DNA of 64,000 bases. It comes from Nonomuraea sp. SYSU D8015 (GTDB taxonomy: Bacteria > Actinomycetota > Actinomycetes > Streptosporangiales > Streptosporangiaceae). A program made the translations under genes and the position numbers. Below, in pieces: positions 18,253 through 27,367 of the stretch. The stretch's first letter is position 1; the number at the start of each line of letters is the position of its first letter. The stretch is taken from positions 1 to 64,000 of the forward strand of contig NZ_VJYI01000003.1 of assembly GCF_008065375.1 (NCBI RefSeq). Direction: 5' to 3'. The notes below the pieces were generated by a model. That model had not been told where the DNA came from and ran no database searches. It saw only the letters and a program-made list of their open reading frames with translations.

Positions 18253-18404
18253 ACCCCTAACCCCTCTCCGAACGTCCGGTCGATACCGCTGTCGAATGCC
18301 CGGGTCTAACCCTTGGGCGCGCTGGTCGGATTGGCGGTTCGGCTCTCGGGCGCAAACCCGTCAACGTCCCCACATCGCACACATGGGTGGACCCCGGCCC
18401 TGGG

Positions 18405-18977
18405 CTACATCTGGTCCCCGTTCTCGATGACGTAGCCCACGCCGGGGTGGGGTCGTCGTCGTGGTGGCGTGCCGCCGCACTCGGGGCGGTACTCGAAGTG
18501 CCACCACTCGTTGTCGTACATGCGGTAGAGGTCGTAGCGGGCGCCGTGTTCCTCGAGCCAGCGCGCGCCTTCGTGGGGGCGCACGTCCAGCGCGATGCCC
18601 TTGACGTGGGGGGATTCCGCCGGCGGTAACACCAGCATGCGCGCCGAGGCAGGAGAGCCGGAGCGGCGCACCTCCTCGTCGAACATCCGTTGCTGGACAA
18701 GGGGATCGCGGTACCCCGAGGTGAGGCCGATGAGCTGGCCGTGACGCCAGAGCGCCTCGGCGCGCGCCGCGGTGAACGCCGCCAAGGCGCCGTCGGTGAG
18801 CCCGGCGAGGTCCTCGGCGGGGAATCGCATCCGCAACGCCCAGTTGCAGGCCAGTTCGCGGGCGCGGCCGGGATGTCGGACGAACGCCACGGGCAGCAGG
18901 AGCACGGCGAGCACCAGCGTGACCGCGGCGAACAGCCGGTCTCGGGGCCGAGGTGGGATGGTGCGTGGTTCGCTCAT
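18405..18977 (-). CDS. vanY: VanY-type D,D-carboxypeptidase
   Basis: A 190-residue membrane-anchored peptidase. Start ATG 18977 gives MSEPRTIPPRPRDRLFAAVT with one N-terminal membrane anchor (LFAAVTLVLAVLLLPVAFV). The M15 catalytic fold follows: LTSGYRDPLVQQRMFDEEV, then SPHVKGIALDV with the zinc His and Asp, then EWWHFEY with the last His. M15B enzymes remove the terminal D-Ala from stem peptides outside the membrane, taking away the vancomycin/teicoplanin target. The size and single-anchor layout resemble VanYn described from a Nonomuraea glycopeptide producer (from memory). It is divergent from a two-component system that probably controls it. Confidence 0.85.
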   Translation of the reverse strand: MSEPRTIPPRPRDRLFAAVTLVLAVLLLPVAFVRHPGRARELACNWALRMRFPAEDLAGLTDGALAAFTAARAEALWRHGQLIGLTSGYRDPLVQQRMFDEEVRRSGSPASARMLVLPPAESPHVKGIALDVRPHEGARWLEEHGARYDLYRMYDNEWWHFEYRPECGGTPPRRRPHPGVGYVIENGDQM

Positions 18978-19061
18978 GGCGATTACGATTGGCGCCGAAT
19001 GTGCGTGCGTTGTGCGCCGGATGTCATGGTTTATCGACGGCGGCCACCGCCGGCGCGACCG

Positions 19062-19078
19062 TGACACAACCATGACAC
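19062..19078. promoter_or_regulatory. candidate OmpR/VanR-type operator
   Basis: TGACAC occurs twice (19062-19067 and 19073-19078) at an 11-base period, typical for an OmpR-family dimer. The pair is framed as CCGTGACAC...TGACACGG. A near inverted copy, ATGTCATGG, begins at 19021. It lies between the divergent vanY and response-regulator genes. Confidence 0.45.
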
Positions 19079-19152
19079 GGCGCGGACGAGGCGGGGACAC
19101 GTCAGGCCGACAGTGGATGGGGTTGACTGGCGGGCGAATTACGGAGCGTGCT

Positions 19153-19842
19153 GTGATACTCGGCGGCGTGTCGCGAGTGTTGTTGATCGAGGATGACCCG
19201 GCCGTGCGGGAGGGCCTTGAGCTGGCCCTGACCCGGCATGGGCACCGGGTGCGCGCGGTGGAGTCCGGCGAGCAGGGGCTGGACCGGCTGCGTGCGGACC
19301 TTCCCGACGTCGTCGTGCTCGATCTGATGTTGCCTGGCATGGACGGGTTCGAGGTCTGCCGCCGCATCCGGGCCGCCGGGGAGGTACCGATCATCATGGT
19401 GACCGCGCGCGGCGACGACATGGACGTGGTGGCCGGGTTGGAGGCGGGCGCCGACGACTACGTGGTCAAGCCGGTGCAGCCCAGGGTGCTCGAGGCACGC
19501 ATTCGCGCGGTGCTCCGGCGGATCGGCCGGGACCAGGCGGAGCTGGAGCGGCACGGGGACCTGACCATCGATCGGGCCGCTCTGGTGGTCACCAACCGCG
19601 GCGTGCCGGTCAGCCTCGCCCCGACCGAGCTGCGCCTGCTGCTCGAGCTCTCCGGCACGCCGGGCCGGGTGCACAGCCGCCAGCAGCTGCTGGAGTCGGT
19701 GTGGGAGCACGGGTATTTCGGCGACTCGCGTCTCGTGGACGCGTGCGTGCAGCGGTTGCGCGCGAAGATCGAGGACGACTCGGCGGCGCCCGTCTACGTG
19801 CAGACGGTGCGTGGGTTCGGGTACCGGTTCGGGCCGGTGTAG
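19153..19842 (+). CDS. OmpR-family response regulator (VanR/MtrA-like)
   Basis: A 229-residue two-component regulator. The GTG at 19153 is chosen because GGAG sits 6 bases before it; GTG 19168 is an alternative. Receiver domain: VLLIEDDPAVREGLELAL, phospho-Asp in VVVLDLMLPGMDG, MVTARGDD, and KPVQP with the conserved Lys. Output winged helix: LAPTELRLLLELSGTPGRV, then SRQQLLESVWEHGYFGDS and VQTVRGFGYRF. It is followed 6 bases later by its histidine kinase. Being divergent from vanY, with TGACAC repeats between, it likely switches on vanY in response to wall stress. The kinase and lipoprotein partners also recall MtrAB-LpqB. Confidence 0.85.
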   Translation: MILGGVSRVLLIEDDPAVREGLELALTRHGHRVRAVESGEQGLDRLRADLPDVVVLDLMLPGMDGFEVCRRIRAAGEVPIIMVTARGDDMDVVAGLEAGADDYVVKPVQPRVLEARIRAVLRRIGRDQAELERHGDLTIDRAALVVTNRGVPVSLAPTELRLLLELSGTPGRVHSRQQLLESVWEHGYFGDSRLVDACVQRLRAKIEDDSAAPVYVQTVRGFGYRFGPV

Positions 19843-19848
19843 CCGCCG

Positions 19849-21312
19849 GTGGCACCTCGGCCGAGCCTGGGGCTGCGTGCCCGGTTGTTGTTCGCGTTCG
19901 CACTGCTGTGTGTGGTCACCGCGGCGGCGGTGGCCGGCGGGATGTACGTCCAGGCCCGCAACGACATCCTGCAGCGGGCCCAGGATGCCGCGGTGCAGGC
20001 GATGAGAGGCCGCCTGGAGGCGCTTTTCCCGTTGCGGAATGCGGCGCCGGGCCCGGACGAGCTCGGCGAGATCGCCCGCGCAGTGACCGACGGGAACAGC
20101 CGCGCGGTCGCCGTCTACCACGAGGTGTACTCGCTGGCCGGCCCGCCCGGGCCGCCCGGCCTCGCGGGGCAGATCCTGGATCCGGGGGTGATTCCACCGA
20201 AGCTGCGGCGGGTGGTGGCCGGCGGCAAGATCGCGTGGCAACGCGTGGTGTGGCGGGGCAGGCCCCTCCTGATCATCGGCGCGCCGTTGCTGATCGCCGA
20301 GCGGGGCCGGACGACCCGGTTGTCCGGCATCGAGGTCTACACCGTGCGCAGCCTGCTCCCCGAACAGCGCAGCATCGACGGGCTCGCCGCACGCGCCTGG
20401 CTCACCGGCGGGGCGGCCCTGGCGTTCGCGGTCGTCCTCGCGCTCCTGGCCACCCGCAGTGTGCTGCGCCCCGTGCGCGAGCTCGGCCGGGCGGCACGCC
20501 TGCTGGGCGAGGGCGAGCTGCGGACCAGGATCGCGGTCAGCGGCTCCGATGAGCTGGCCGACGTGGCCCGCACGTTCAACAACACCGCCGCGGAGCTGGA
20601 ACGGCACGTCAAGCAGCTGCGCGAGATGGAGGCCGACGCCCGCCGGTTCGTGGCCGACGTGTCCCACGAGCTGCGCACCCCGCTGGCCGCGCTCGCCGCG
20701 GTCGCCGACGTCCTCGACGAGGAGGCGGCCCAGCTGCCCGAGCCCGCCGGCAGGGCCGCCAGGCTGGTCGGCCAGGAGACGCTCAACCTCACCGGGCTGG
20801 TGAACGACCTCATCGAGATCAGCAGGTTCGACTCCGGCGTCGCGGCCCTCGCGCTGAACGAGGTCGACGTGGCCGAGCTGGTGCGCGAGACCCTGCGTGT
20901 CCGGGGCTGGTCGGAGCAGGTGCACACCGAGCTCGCACCCGCGGTGACGGCACGGTTGGACCCGCGCCGAGTGGACGTCATCCTCGCGAACCTGGTCGGC
21001 AACGCCCTGCGGCACGGCGAGCCACCGGTGTGGGTACGGCTGTCCGCCGACCCGCACTGGATCGCTCTGGAGGTCCGCGACCATGGAGCGGGGCTTGACG
21101 AAGCGGTGCTGCCGCACGTGTTCGACCGGTTCTACAAGGCCAACGCGGCCAGAGCCAGGTCCGAGGGCAGCGGCCTGGGCCTTGCCATCGCGCGGGAGAA
21201 CGCGCGCCTGCACCGAGGCGATCTCACCGTCACCAACGCCCGGGACGGCGGCGCCATCTTCACGCTTCGCCTGCCACGCCGGGCGCACGATCCGGACGGA
21301 GGCCCCGAATGA
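19849..21312 (+). CDS. sensor histidine kinase
   Basis: A 487-residue membrane kinase with TM1 near residues 10-32 ([20 protein letters not shown]), an extracytoplasmic sensor of about 150 residues, and TM2 near 185-205 ([20 protein letters not shown]). HAMP follows ([20 protein letters not shown]), then the dimerisation/phosphoacceptor helix [19 protein letters not shown] and the ATPase domain ([33 protein letters not shown]). It phosphorylates the adjacent response regulator. The sensor region ([13 protein letters not shown] ... [17 protein letters not shown]) has no named fold to my eye. The stop overlaps the lipoprotein gene (ATGA). Confidence 0.85.
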   Translation: MAPRPSLGLRARLLFAFALLCVVTAAAVAGGMYVQARNDILQRAQDAAVQAMRGRLEALFPLRNAAPGPDELGEIARAVTDGNSRAVAVYHEVYSLAGPPGPPGLAGQILDPGVIPPKLRRVVAGGKIAWQRVVWRGRPLLIIGAPLLIAERGRTTRLSGIEVYTVRSLLPEQRSIDGLAARAWLTGGAALAFAVVLALLATRSVLRPVRELGRAARLLGEGELRTRIAVSGSDELADVARTFNNTAAELERHVKQLREMEADARRFVADVSHELRTPLAALAAVADVLDEEAAQLPEPAGRAARLVGQETLNLTGLVNDLIEISRFDSGVAALALNEVDVAELVRETLRVRGWSEQVHTELAPAVTARLDPRRVDVILANLVGNALRHGEPPVWVRLSADPHWIALEVRDHGAGLDEAVLPHVFDRFYKANAARARSEGSGLGLAIARENARLHRGDLTVTNARDGGAIFTLRLPRRAHDPDGGPE

Positions 21313-21818
21313 GGACCGGGCGCGCCCGCCGCGTGCTCGCCGCGGGACTCGTATCGCTCGTCGCCGTGGCCGGCTGCGGCGTGCGACCCAGCGACGCCAT
21401 CCCCGCCGGCGACCCGCCGAGCGGAGGCGTCGCACCACCCACGACGACCACCCTCTACCTGGTGAAGAACGGCCGGCTCAGCGCGGTGACGCGGCTCGGT
21501 GGCCGAGTGTCCCACGGTCGTCCGATGTTCCCAGCGGACACGCTCGCGCTGCTGGCGGCCGGACCCACCGCGGAGGAACAGGCGCGCGGACTGACCACCG
21601 ACGTCCCGCCCGAAGCCGGCCCGTTCTCGGTGACCGCCAATCCGGGCGGCCACGTGGTGGTGACCCTGTCCACTCCGGCCGGCGACCTGTCCACACTGGC
21701 CGTCGAGCAGATCGTGTGCACGGCCGCAGCCGCCACGGCTCCGGAAAGCCCGGTTCAGGTAACCGTCGTCGGTGCCGGGCAGAGCGTCGGCCCCCGGAAC
21801 TGCCCGGGGCAACGGTAG
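21309..21818 (+). CDS. GerMN-like lipoprotein
   Basis: A 169-residue exported lipoprotein with an N-terminal signal and lipobox VAVAGCG (Cys near residue 22), a Pro-rich linker, then a GerMN-like domain ([17 protein letters not shown] ... [16 protein letters not shown] ... [12 protein letters not shown]). GerMN domains occur in LpqB, the lipoprotein partner of the MtrAB kinase, and in GerM; both work at the cell wall. It overlaps the kinase stop, so it is a third component of this system and probably tunes the sensor from outside the membrane. Shorter than LpqB and without its propeller. Confidence 0.75.
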   Translation: MRTGRARRVLAAGLVSLVAVAGCGVRPSDAIPAGDPPSGGVAPPTTTTLYLVKNGRLSAVTRLGGRVSHGRPMFPADTLALLAAGPTAEEQARGLTTDVPPEAGPFSVTANPGGHVVVTLSTPAGDLSTLAVEQIVCTAAAATAPESPVQVTVVGAGQSVGPRNCPGQR

Positions 21819-21849
21819 CGACCTGTAGGGCGTCAGAACTCGCTCACCT

Positions 21850-22115
21850 GGGATGAGCTGGGATTTCATCAGTCGAGCCAGGCGGCTTGCTCGCTGCACA
21901 CGAGCCTGATGCGGTCGATGCCTGCTGTAGTGAGAGATGTACTCGTACAGGACCCAGCGCAGGTGACGTTCGCCGTAGAGCAGCAGGCGATCGGTGCACT
22001 CGGCCCGTACAGTGCGGACCCACCACTCGGCATGGCAGTACGCCCGCGGCGTTCGCGGCGGCGTCCTCGCCACCTGTGCTGCGGCACGGATTCGGATGTG
22101 ACCATGGGGCGGATG
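21850..22115 (-). mobile_element. rve-type transposase C-terminal remnant
   Basis: The minus strand encodes EWWVRTVRAECTDRLLLYGE, then RHLRWVLYEYISHYSRHRPH and QAR, the end of an IS481/IS3-like integrase core (DDE Glu included). The 5' part is missing. It abuts a sigma-factor gene whose start is lost at this junction. Confidence 0.6.
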
Positions 22116-22224
22116 GCTTCGTCTGTGATGGTGTGAAGACGATATCCCGTTCGCGGAGGACGCCATCGGCAGCCATATCGAGCAGCTCTATCGCGAGCAC
22201 TGGCATCTGGTCTGCGGATATCTC

Positions 22225-22629
22225 ATGCGCCGGACCCGTGACCCGCACCTCGCCGAAGATCTTGCTCAGGAGACGTTCGTCAAGGCCACCCGCGCGATGC
22301 TCGGCTGGCGCGGCGAGTCCCCAGCCGCGTGGCTGCTCGCCATCGCCCGCAACGTCCTCCTCGACCACGCACGGCGCAGCCGGATCTCCCTCCCGCTGCC
22401 CTCGCCCGACGCTCTGGGCATCCCCGAGCTCACCCAGGACGCCGTCGCGGTCCACGACGTGCTGGACCGCATGCCGGAGCGGCAGCGACAGCTGCTCACG
22501 CTCGTCTACTTCGACGGGTTCTCCCTGGCTGAGGTGGCCGCGATGACCAGCCGCTCCGTCTCGTCGGTCAAAACCGCCCTGTGGCGTGCCCGCGCGGCCT
22601 TCGCCGAAGGCTATGGAGGACACCGATGA
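22225..22629 (+). CDS. ECF sigma factor, 5' end apparently lost
   Basis: An ECF sigma factor with region 2 (RRTRDPHLAEDLAQETFVKA, then WLLAIARNVLLDHARRSR) and region 4 (LDRMPERQRQLLTLVYFDGF, then SLAEVAAMTSRSVSSVKTAL). The first in-frame ATG (22225) gives only 134 residues and cuts region 2.1. In-frame codons upstream encode the missing part (SHIEQLYREHWHLVCGYL), but between the in-frame stop at 22126 and this ATG there is no ATG, GTG or TTG. The IS remnant ends at about this point, so the native start was probably removed. The gene overlaps the membrane anti-sigma gene (ATGA). May be inactive or use a rare start. Confidence 0.65.
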   Translation: MRRTRDPHLAEDLAQETFVKATRAMLGWRGESPAAWLLAIARNVLLDHARRSRISLPLPSPDALGIPELTQDAVAVHDVLDRMPERQRQLLTLVYFDGFSLAEVAAMTSRSVSSVKTALWRARAAFAEGYGGHR

Positions 22630-23576
22630 CCGAACAGGAAGACATCCCCCCGATCCCGGATTTCGATCCAGGCAGGACGAGACGAGCCGTACGGCGGGGT
22701 GTGCTGCGCACCGCCCTCACCGCCACCGTGATATTGCTCGTCACCGTGCTGCTGCTCAACCTGGGAGCCCAGTGGATTCAGCGGCGCGGCGACCGGGACG
22801 ACCGCATGCTGAACGTGCTCGGCACGGCCCTGCAGGTCGCCAACCCCGGCTACTGGACCGACGTCATGAGATGCTGCGACACCACCGCGTTCTCACTCTC
22901 CTTCACCGTGCGGCTCACCCCGCTCCGGGCCGGGGGATACTCCTCCTCGAACCAGTTCTCCGGCGGCGCCGTCTTCACCGTCAGTCAGAGCCAGTTCGGG
23001 CGGGTCGAATGGCCGCCTCCGGGTTTCATCAAGGAGACGCCCCTGTTCACGGCGCTCGACTCGGTCGGCACGGATGCCCCTCCGAGCAAGGCGGACACCA
23101 AGAGGATCCTGGGCCGGCTGCCCGAGTCGATGTACGCCCTGGCGGTAGTCGATTTTGCCAAGCCGTTGGGAGAGAGCGAGTTCTCGGCATTCGTCCAGCG
23201 GCACGCAAATGTTCCACCGGAGACGGCGATCTACGACGGGCGGACCGGCGGGACCCCGATCAGCTGGCGCTTGGACACCCCGCTGCCCGACGCGCCAGAA
23301 GGCGACGCCCCGGAGCTCGCCTCCGGCGAACTACCCCGGAACGGGCTGGCCGGGTTCCGTCGCTGGGTCGGAGGCCTACGCGACCATGACGCAGTCAACC
23401 TGGAGAAATTCGGACTCGGTCTGAAGCTGCTGCGCAAGTCGGCCGACGACGGCCTGGCGTACGCCTACATCACCCAGCACGCCCGCGTCGGCGACCTCCG
23501 CGCCTTGATCGACGACCCCCAGGTCCGCGCGATCAGAATGGCCGACGTCGCGTACGATCTCACCGGTCTGAACTGA
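22626..23576 (+). CDS. membrane anti-sigma factor
   Basis: A 316-residue protein starting ATG 22626, overlapping the sigma stop. N-terminal cytoplasmic segment MTEQEDIPPIPDFDPGRTRR; one membrane helix near 28-52 (ALTATVILLVTVLLLNLGAQ); and a large extracytoplasmic domain with MRCCDTTAFSLSFTVRLTPL, ILGRLPESMYALAVVDFAKP, and a conserved end ISWRLDTPLP ... IRMADVAYDLTG. The layout fits Sigma_reg_N/Sigma_reg_C proteins of the SigM/YhdL type. It should hold the sigma factor at the membrane until an outside signal. If the sigma gene is dead, this protein has no partner here. Confidence 0.75.
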   Translation: MTEQEDIPPIPDFDPGRTRRAVRRGVLRTALTATVILLVTVLLLNLGAQWIQRRGDRDDRMLNVLGTALQVANPGYWTDVMRCCDTTAFSLSFTVRLTPLRAGGYSSSNQFSGGAVFTVSQSQFGRVEWPPPGFIKETPLFTALDSVGTDAPPSKADTKRILGRLPESMYALAVVDFAKPLGESEFSAFVQRHANVPPETAIYDGRTGGTPISWRLDTPLPDAPEGDAPELASGELPRNGLAGFRRWVGGLRDHDAVNLEKFGLGLKLLRKSADDGLAYAYITQHARVGDLRALIDDPQVRAIRMADVAYDLTGLN

Positions 23577-23680
23577 TCGCGGCCGTCTGGAACGCCTGGG
23601 CGCTCGGGGGTGGCGGTGACGTGCCACCGGCGCATCCGCAGGTTGTCCGTACAGACCCGGACAGCCCTGCCGGTGGCCCG

Positions 23681-26600
23681 TCACTCCATCAGCAGTGCGA
23701 GCAGGTGCTTCAGCCTGCGGAACTGCGGAAACTCCTCGCCGTCTTCCTCGGCCTTCTCCAGGATGTCCCTGGCGGCGGCGATGCAAGCGGGCTTCGCCGA
23801 GTCGTAGTCCGGCTCCCGGCGAGCCCGCGCCTGCACCCTTTCCATCTCCTCCTCCGGCCCCACGAGCGCGTATTCGCGGGCCAGTTCCAGCAGTTCGGCG
23901 GCGGCGCCCTCGCGTCCCGAGATGATCCGCTGTTCTCTCCGGAGGAGGTCCGCGCGCATGACCTCCGTCAGATACTCGGGCCCTTCCGACAACGCGATCG
24001 CGCACATCACCTCGAGGGAGCTCGGCAGCCCCAGGTGATAGAGCCGGAATGCCCAGTCGAAGTCGGAGTCCTCGTCATCGGGCCGCCCGCCGTCGAACTG
24101 GGCCGCACGCCTGAGGCCGCGAGCCCAGTTGCTTTCCGGCTCGAGGCGGAGGACCTGGTCGAGATCCGTCAGCACCGCCTGGTAGCGGCCGGCCGCGCGG
24201 TGAAGCAGAGCCCGGGACGCCAGGGCCACGACGTCGTCCGGATTCTCTGAGATCGCCTGGTCCAGGGCTTGGAGCTCCTTCGCGCGCAGTTCCTCGTCCC
24301 CGGCGATCTTCCAGAGATTCGCCCAGCCGTCCAGGGCCTCGACGAACTCCTCGGGGTCCTCGCCCGCGAGAGACCACGTACCCATCACCAGGTGATGCGC
24401 GAACAGCGAGAACATTTCAGCGGGACTGAGGAGCAGCAGAGACAGCTGGTCGCGCAGCTCCACGACATCGTCGCGGTCAGGGTCCAGTTCGACCGCCCTG
24501 TCGAAGTCCGCCAGCGCCTCCTCGTAGCGGTGCAGGTCGGAGTAGGCAAGGCCGCGGGAGACCAGGGCACGCACATGGCCCGGATCCGACCCGAGGACGT
24601 GGTCGAAATCAGATATCGCTTCGTCGTGCATCTCCATCGACAGATAACCCTGACCGCGCGCCACGTACACCCCCGCAATGTCGTAGCCGAGTTCGATGGC
24701 CTTGGTCAGATCCGCGCACGCCTCCTCGTCGCGCCGCAGCATCGAGTAGGTGAAACCGCGGTTCTGAAGGGCGAAGCCGTTGTCCGGGTCGAGCTCGATC
24801 GCCAGGTCCAGATCGCCCAGCGCGTCCTCGTAGCGATCGAGATAGAAGTAGACATCGCCTCGCTCGGTGTACGCCCTGCTGCTGGCGGGGTCGAGAACGA
24901 CCGCTCGGTCGAGGTCGGTCAGCGCCTCCGCATAGCGGCCCATGGCTTTCAGCACGGCGCCCCGCAGCACGATGAGATCGACGTCGTCACGTTTGCGGGT
25001 GATCGCTTTATCCAGATCGGAGAGCGCCTCCTCGTAGCGATCCAGGTAGTACAGGGCCTTGCCGCGAAGGGAATGCGCATTCCCCTGCTCCGGGTCGAGT
25101 TCGATCGCTCGGTTCAGGTCCGCGAGCGCTTCCTCGTAGCTTCCCAGGGTCAGGTGGACGTCACCGCGGACCGTGAAGGCGAACGCATTCGCGGAGTCGA
25201 GTTCGATGGCCTTGGTGAGATCCGCCAGGGCTTCCTCAGGGCGTCCCATCGCGTCCAAGAGGGCGCCGCGCCCGGCGTAACTCCAAAATCGGTCCGGATC
25301 CAACGCGATCGCCTGGGTGTAGTCCTCCACCGCCTCCTCGTCGCGGGTCTCCCACGAGATACCTCCGCGATCTTCGTAGGCGTCGGCGTTGTCAGGGGCG
25401 ACCTCGATGGCGCGGGTCAGATCCGCCAGCGCCTCCTCAGTGCGGTCCAGCTGATCGTAGAGGCGGCCGCGCCCGCGATATCCCTCACCGTCGTACGGGA
25501 CGCGCGCGATGTAGTGGTCGTAATCGGCCATGGCCTCGTCGTGGCGGCCCAGGTCAGCGTAGAGGTCAGCCCGGTACCGGTATGACAGGTCGAAGCCGGG
25601 GTCGAGTTCGATGGCGCGGGTCAGATCCGCGATCGCCTCCCCATGACTTTCGATGACGCGGAAGGCGAGAGAGCGTTCGACATGTGCCATGACATGTTCG
25701 GGATCGAGTTCGATCACACGGGTCAAATCCGCGATCGCCTCCGGGAGCCTGCCGATCCCGCCATAAGCCCGCGACCGTTCAAGGTGCGCCCAGCCGTATT
25801 CCGGGTCGAGCCTGATCGCCCTGGTGAGGTCGGCCAGCGCCTCCTCCATGCGCCCCAGATACCTGTTGACGCGGCCGCGCTGCGCCATGGCGGACACATA
25901 CTCGGGATCCAGTTCGAGAGCGCGGTCGAAGTCGGACAGCGCCGGCTCGTACCGCTCCGCGACAACGTGAAGCCTGCCTCTTTCGTAGTACGTCGTTTCT
26001 ACGTCGCCGCCGAGCTCGATGGCGCGGGTAAGATCCGCGAGCGCCTCCTCGTCCCGGTCCAGCAGCCAGTAGGCCAAACCGCGATAGTGCAGGGTGAAGG
26101 TGTCTTCACCGCCGAGTTCGAGCGCCTTGTCCAGATCCGCGAGCGCGTCCTCGTAATCGTCCATCCAATAGTGAACGGCCCCTCGCTCGGCATAGGCCTT
26201 CCAGTGACCGGGATCGATTTCGACCGCGCGGTCGAAATCGGCCAATGCCTCTGGGTGACTCTCCATGTGGCGGCGGATCTGACCGCGCTTCCAGTACCCG
26301 TCCGCGTCGTCCGGGCAGCGCGCGACGAACTGGTCCAGGTCGCTCAGCGCCTCGCCGTAGCGTCCCAGCGCTTCATATATGCAGCCTCGGTGCCAAGGCA
26401 CATACTCGTTGCCGGAGTCGAACTCGATCGCGCGGCCCAGGATCTCCAGCGCCTCCTCGAAACGCTCGGCGTCGGAGGCGATCAGAGCCCGTTCGACACT
26501 CACCCAGCCGAGTCCGGGGTCGAGCTCGATGGCGCGATCCAGGTCCGCCAGCGCCTCCCCCTCGCGTCCCAAAGCCCTGTACGCCTGACCGCGTGAGCCC

Positions 26601-26737
26601 CAGGCGTACGCGTAATCGGGAGCGAGCTCGATGGCACGCGTGAAATGCTCGATCGCCTCGGCGTACCGCCCTTCCAGGCGGTGGGCCTCCCCTTGCTCCG
26701 CCAGCGCTTCCGGCCCCATCTCTTGCGAAAACATCAC
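23681..26737 (-). CDS. giant tetratricopeptide-repeat protein
   Basis: A soluble protein of about 1,018 residues built almost wholly of tandem 34-residue TPR units, roughly two dozen. The recurring consensus is YEEALADLDRAIELDPxxxx with xxxRGxxYxxLGR. The first repeats begin at ALAEQGEAHRLEGRYAEAIE. The last 200 residues lose the consensus and end in a helical domain with REPDYDSAKPACIAAARDIL. No signal peptide and no enzyme domain. TPR arrays are protein-binding scaffolds; partner unknown. The frame opens with GTG (26737) followed by ATG (26734); either may be used. The DNA repeats are diverged at the third position, so the array is old. Confidence 0.9.
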   Translation of the reverse strand: MMFSQEMGPEALAEQGEAHRLEGRYAEAIEHFTRAIELAPDYAYAWGSRGQAYRALGREGEALADLDRAIELDPGLGWVSVERALIASDAERFEEALEILGRAIEFDSGNEYVPWHRGCIYEALGRYGEALSDLDQFVARCPDDADGYWKRGQIRRHMESHPEALADFDRAVEIDPGHWKAYAERGAVHYWMDDYEDALADLDKALELGGEDTFTLHYRGLAYWLLDRDEEALADLTRAIELGGDVETTYYERGRLHVVAERYEPALSDFDRALELDPEYVSAMAQRGRVNRYLGRMEEALADLTRAIRLDPEYGWAHLERSRAYGGIGRLPEAIADLTRVIELDPEHVMAHVERSLAFRVIESHGEAIADLTRAIELDPGFDLSYRYRADLYADLGRHDEAMADYDHYIARVPYDGEGYRGRGRLYDQLDRTEEALADLTRAIEVAPDNADAYEDRGGISWETRDEEAVEDYTQAIALDPDRFWSYAGRGALLDAMGRPEEALADLTKAIELDSANAFAFTVRGDVHLTLGSYEEALADLNRAIELDPEQGNAHSLRGKALYYLDRYEEALSDLDKAITRKRDDVDLIVLRGAVLKAMGRYAEALTDLDRAVVLDPASSRAYTERGDVYFYLDRYEDALGDLDLAIELDPDNGFALQNRGFTYSMLRRDEEACADLTKAIELGYDIAGVYVARGQGYLSMEMHDEAISDFDHVLGSDPGHVRALVSRGLAYSDLHRYEEALADFDRAVELDPDRDDVVELRDQLSLLLLSPAEMFSLFAHHLVMGTWSLAGEDPEEFVEALDGWANLWKIAGDEELRAKELQALDQAISENPDDVVALASRALLHRAAGRYQAVLTDLDQVLRLEPESNWARGLRRAAQFDGGRPDDEDSDFDWAFRLYHLGLPSSLEVMCAIALSEGPEYLTEVMRADLLRREQRIISGREGAAAELLELAREYALVGPEEEMERVQARARREPDYDSAKPACIAAARDILEKAEEDGEEFPQFRRLKHLLALLME

Positions 26738-27149
26738 ACCACCCCGTCGTCTGAAACGATCGCCCCCACAGAATCGTCCCCGACACGGTTCCGAACCAGG
26801 AGTACGCCGGGCCAGCGATCTCTTTCGCGTGGTGATGTCAGCCCTCCCGAGAACGTCCGCCTAGCGATCAGGTCGGTGGGCATCGCGGCCCGGCGGGATG
26901 CCGTCCGCAGCAATGGGCTGTCATGCCGGGATGACTGTCGCCTGAAGATGCCGCGGCTCCATCGGCTGCGGGAGACAGAAGCCACCGGCGTGGCGGAGGA
27001 CGACAGGTGAATCAGGCGGAGAGTGTGCAGCGGGACCAGTTCGAGTCTGTCGGCGTCGGGGCCGGCCTGGCCGGTTGGAGATCCGGCGCAAGCGGCGCTC
27101 ACCGGCGCGGCGGCGATGCCGGCCACGAGTCCTCCCGCTGAGGGGTGGC
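26738..27149. other. gene-free interval
   Basis: No gene can be supported in these roughly 400 bases. They hold the presumed promoter side of the TPR gene and lead into a truncated transporter fragment. Confidence 0.35.
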
Positions 27150-27280
27150 CGAGCGCTTGAGACATGCCGCCGGCCGCGGGGCCGGACACGAGCGAGCCGG
27201 CCGTCGCGGTGTTGGCGAACAACGCGGTGGCCCGTCCCGGGGCGGCCGGCAGCAGGTCCGATGAGCAGGGCATGAGCGGT
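27150..27280 (-). pseudogene. MFS transporter fragment
   Basis: The minus strand reads LLPAAPGRATALFANTATAG, then SLVSGPAAGGMSQALGH. This pattern is seen in sugar-efflux-type MFS transporters, just before the last helices. Both ends are missing. Confidence 0.45.
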
Positions 27281-27367
27281 CTTGTCAGGAACGGGGCGGT
27301 GCCGTATCTCTCTGGGAACGACGCACAGTTCGAATCGGGTTCACCAAGCGGCTATCAGGGAGCGGCG

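Noticed and set aside
19102..21438. 778-residue minus-strand open frame
   Set aside because: Antisense to the response regulator, kinase and lipoprotein genes, whose motifs are clear on the plus strand.
24269..25585. 438-residue plus-strand open frame inside the TPR gene
   Set aside because: Antisense shadow of a repetitive high-GC gene; it has periodic low-complexity sequence and no domain.
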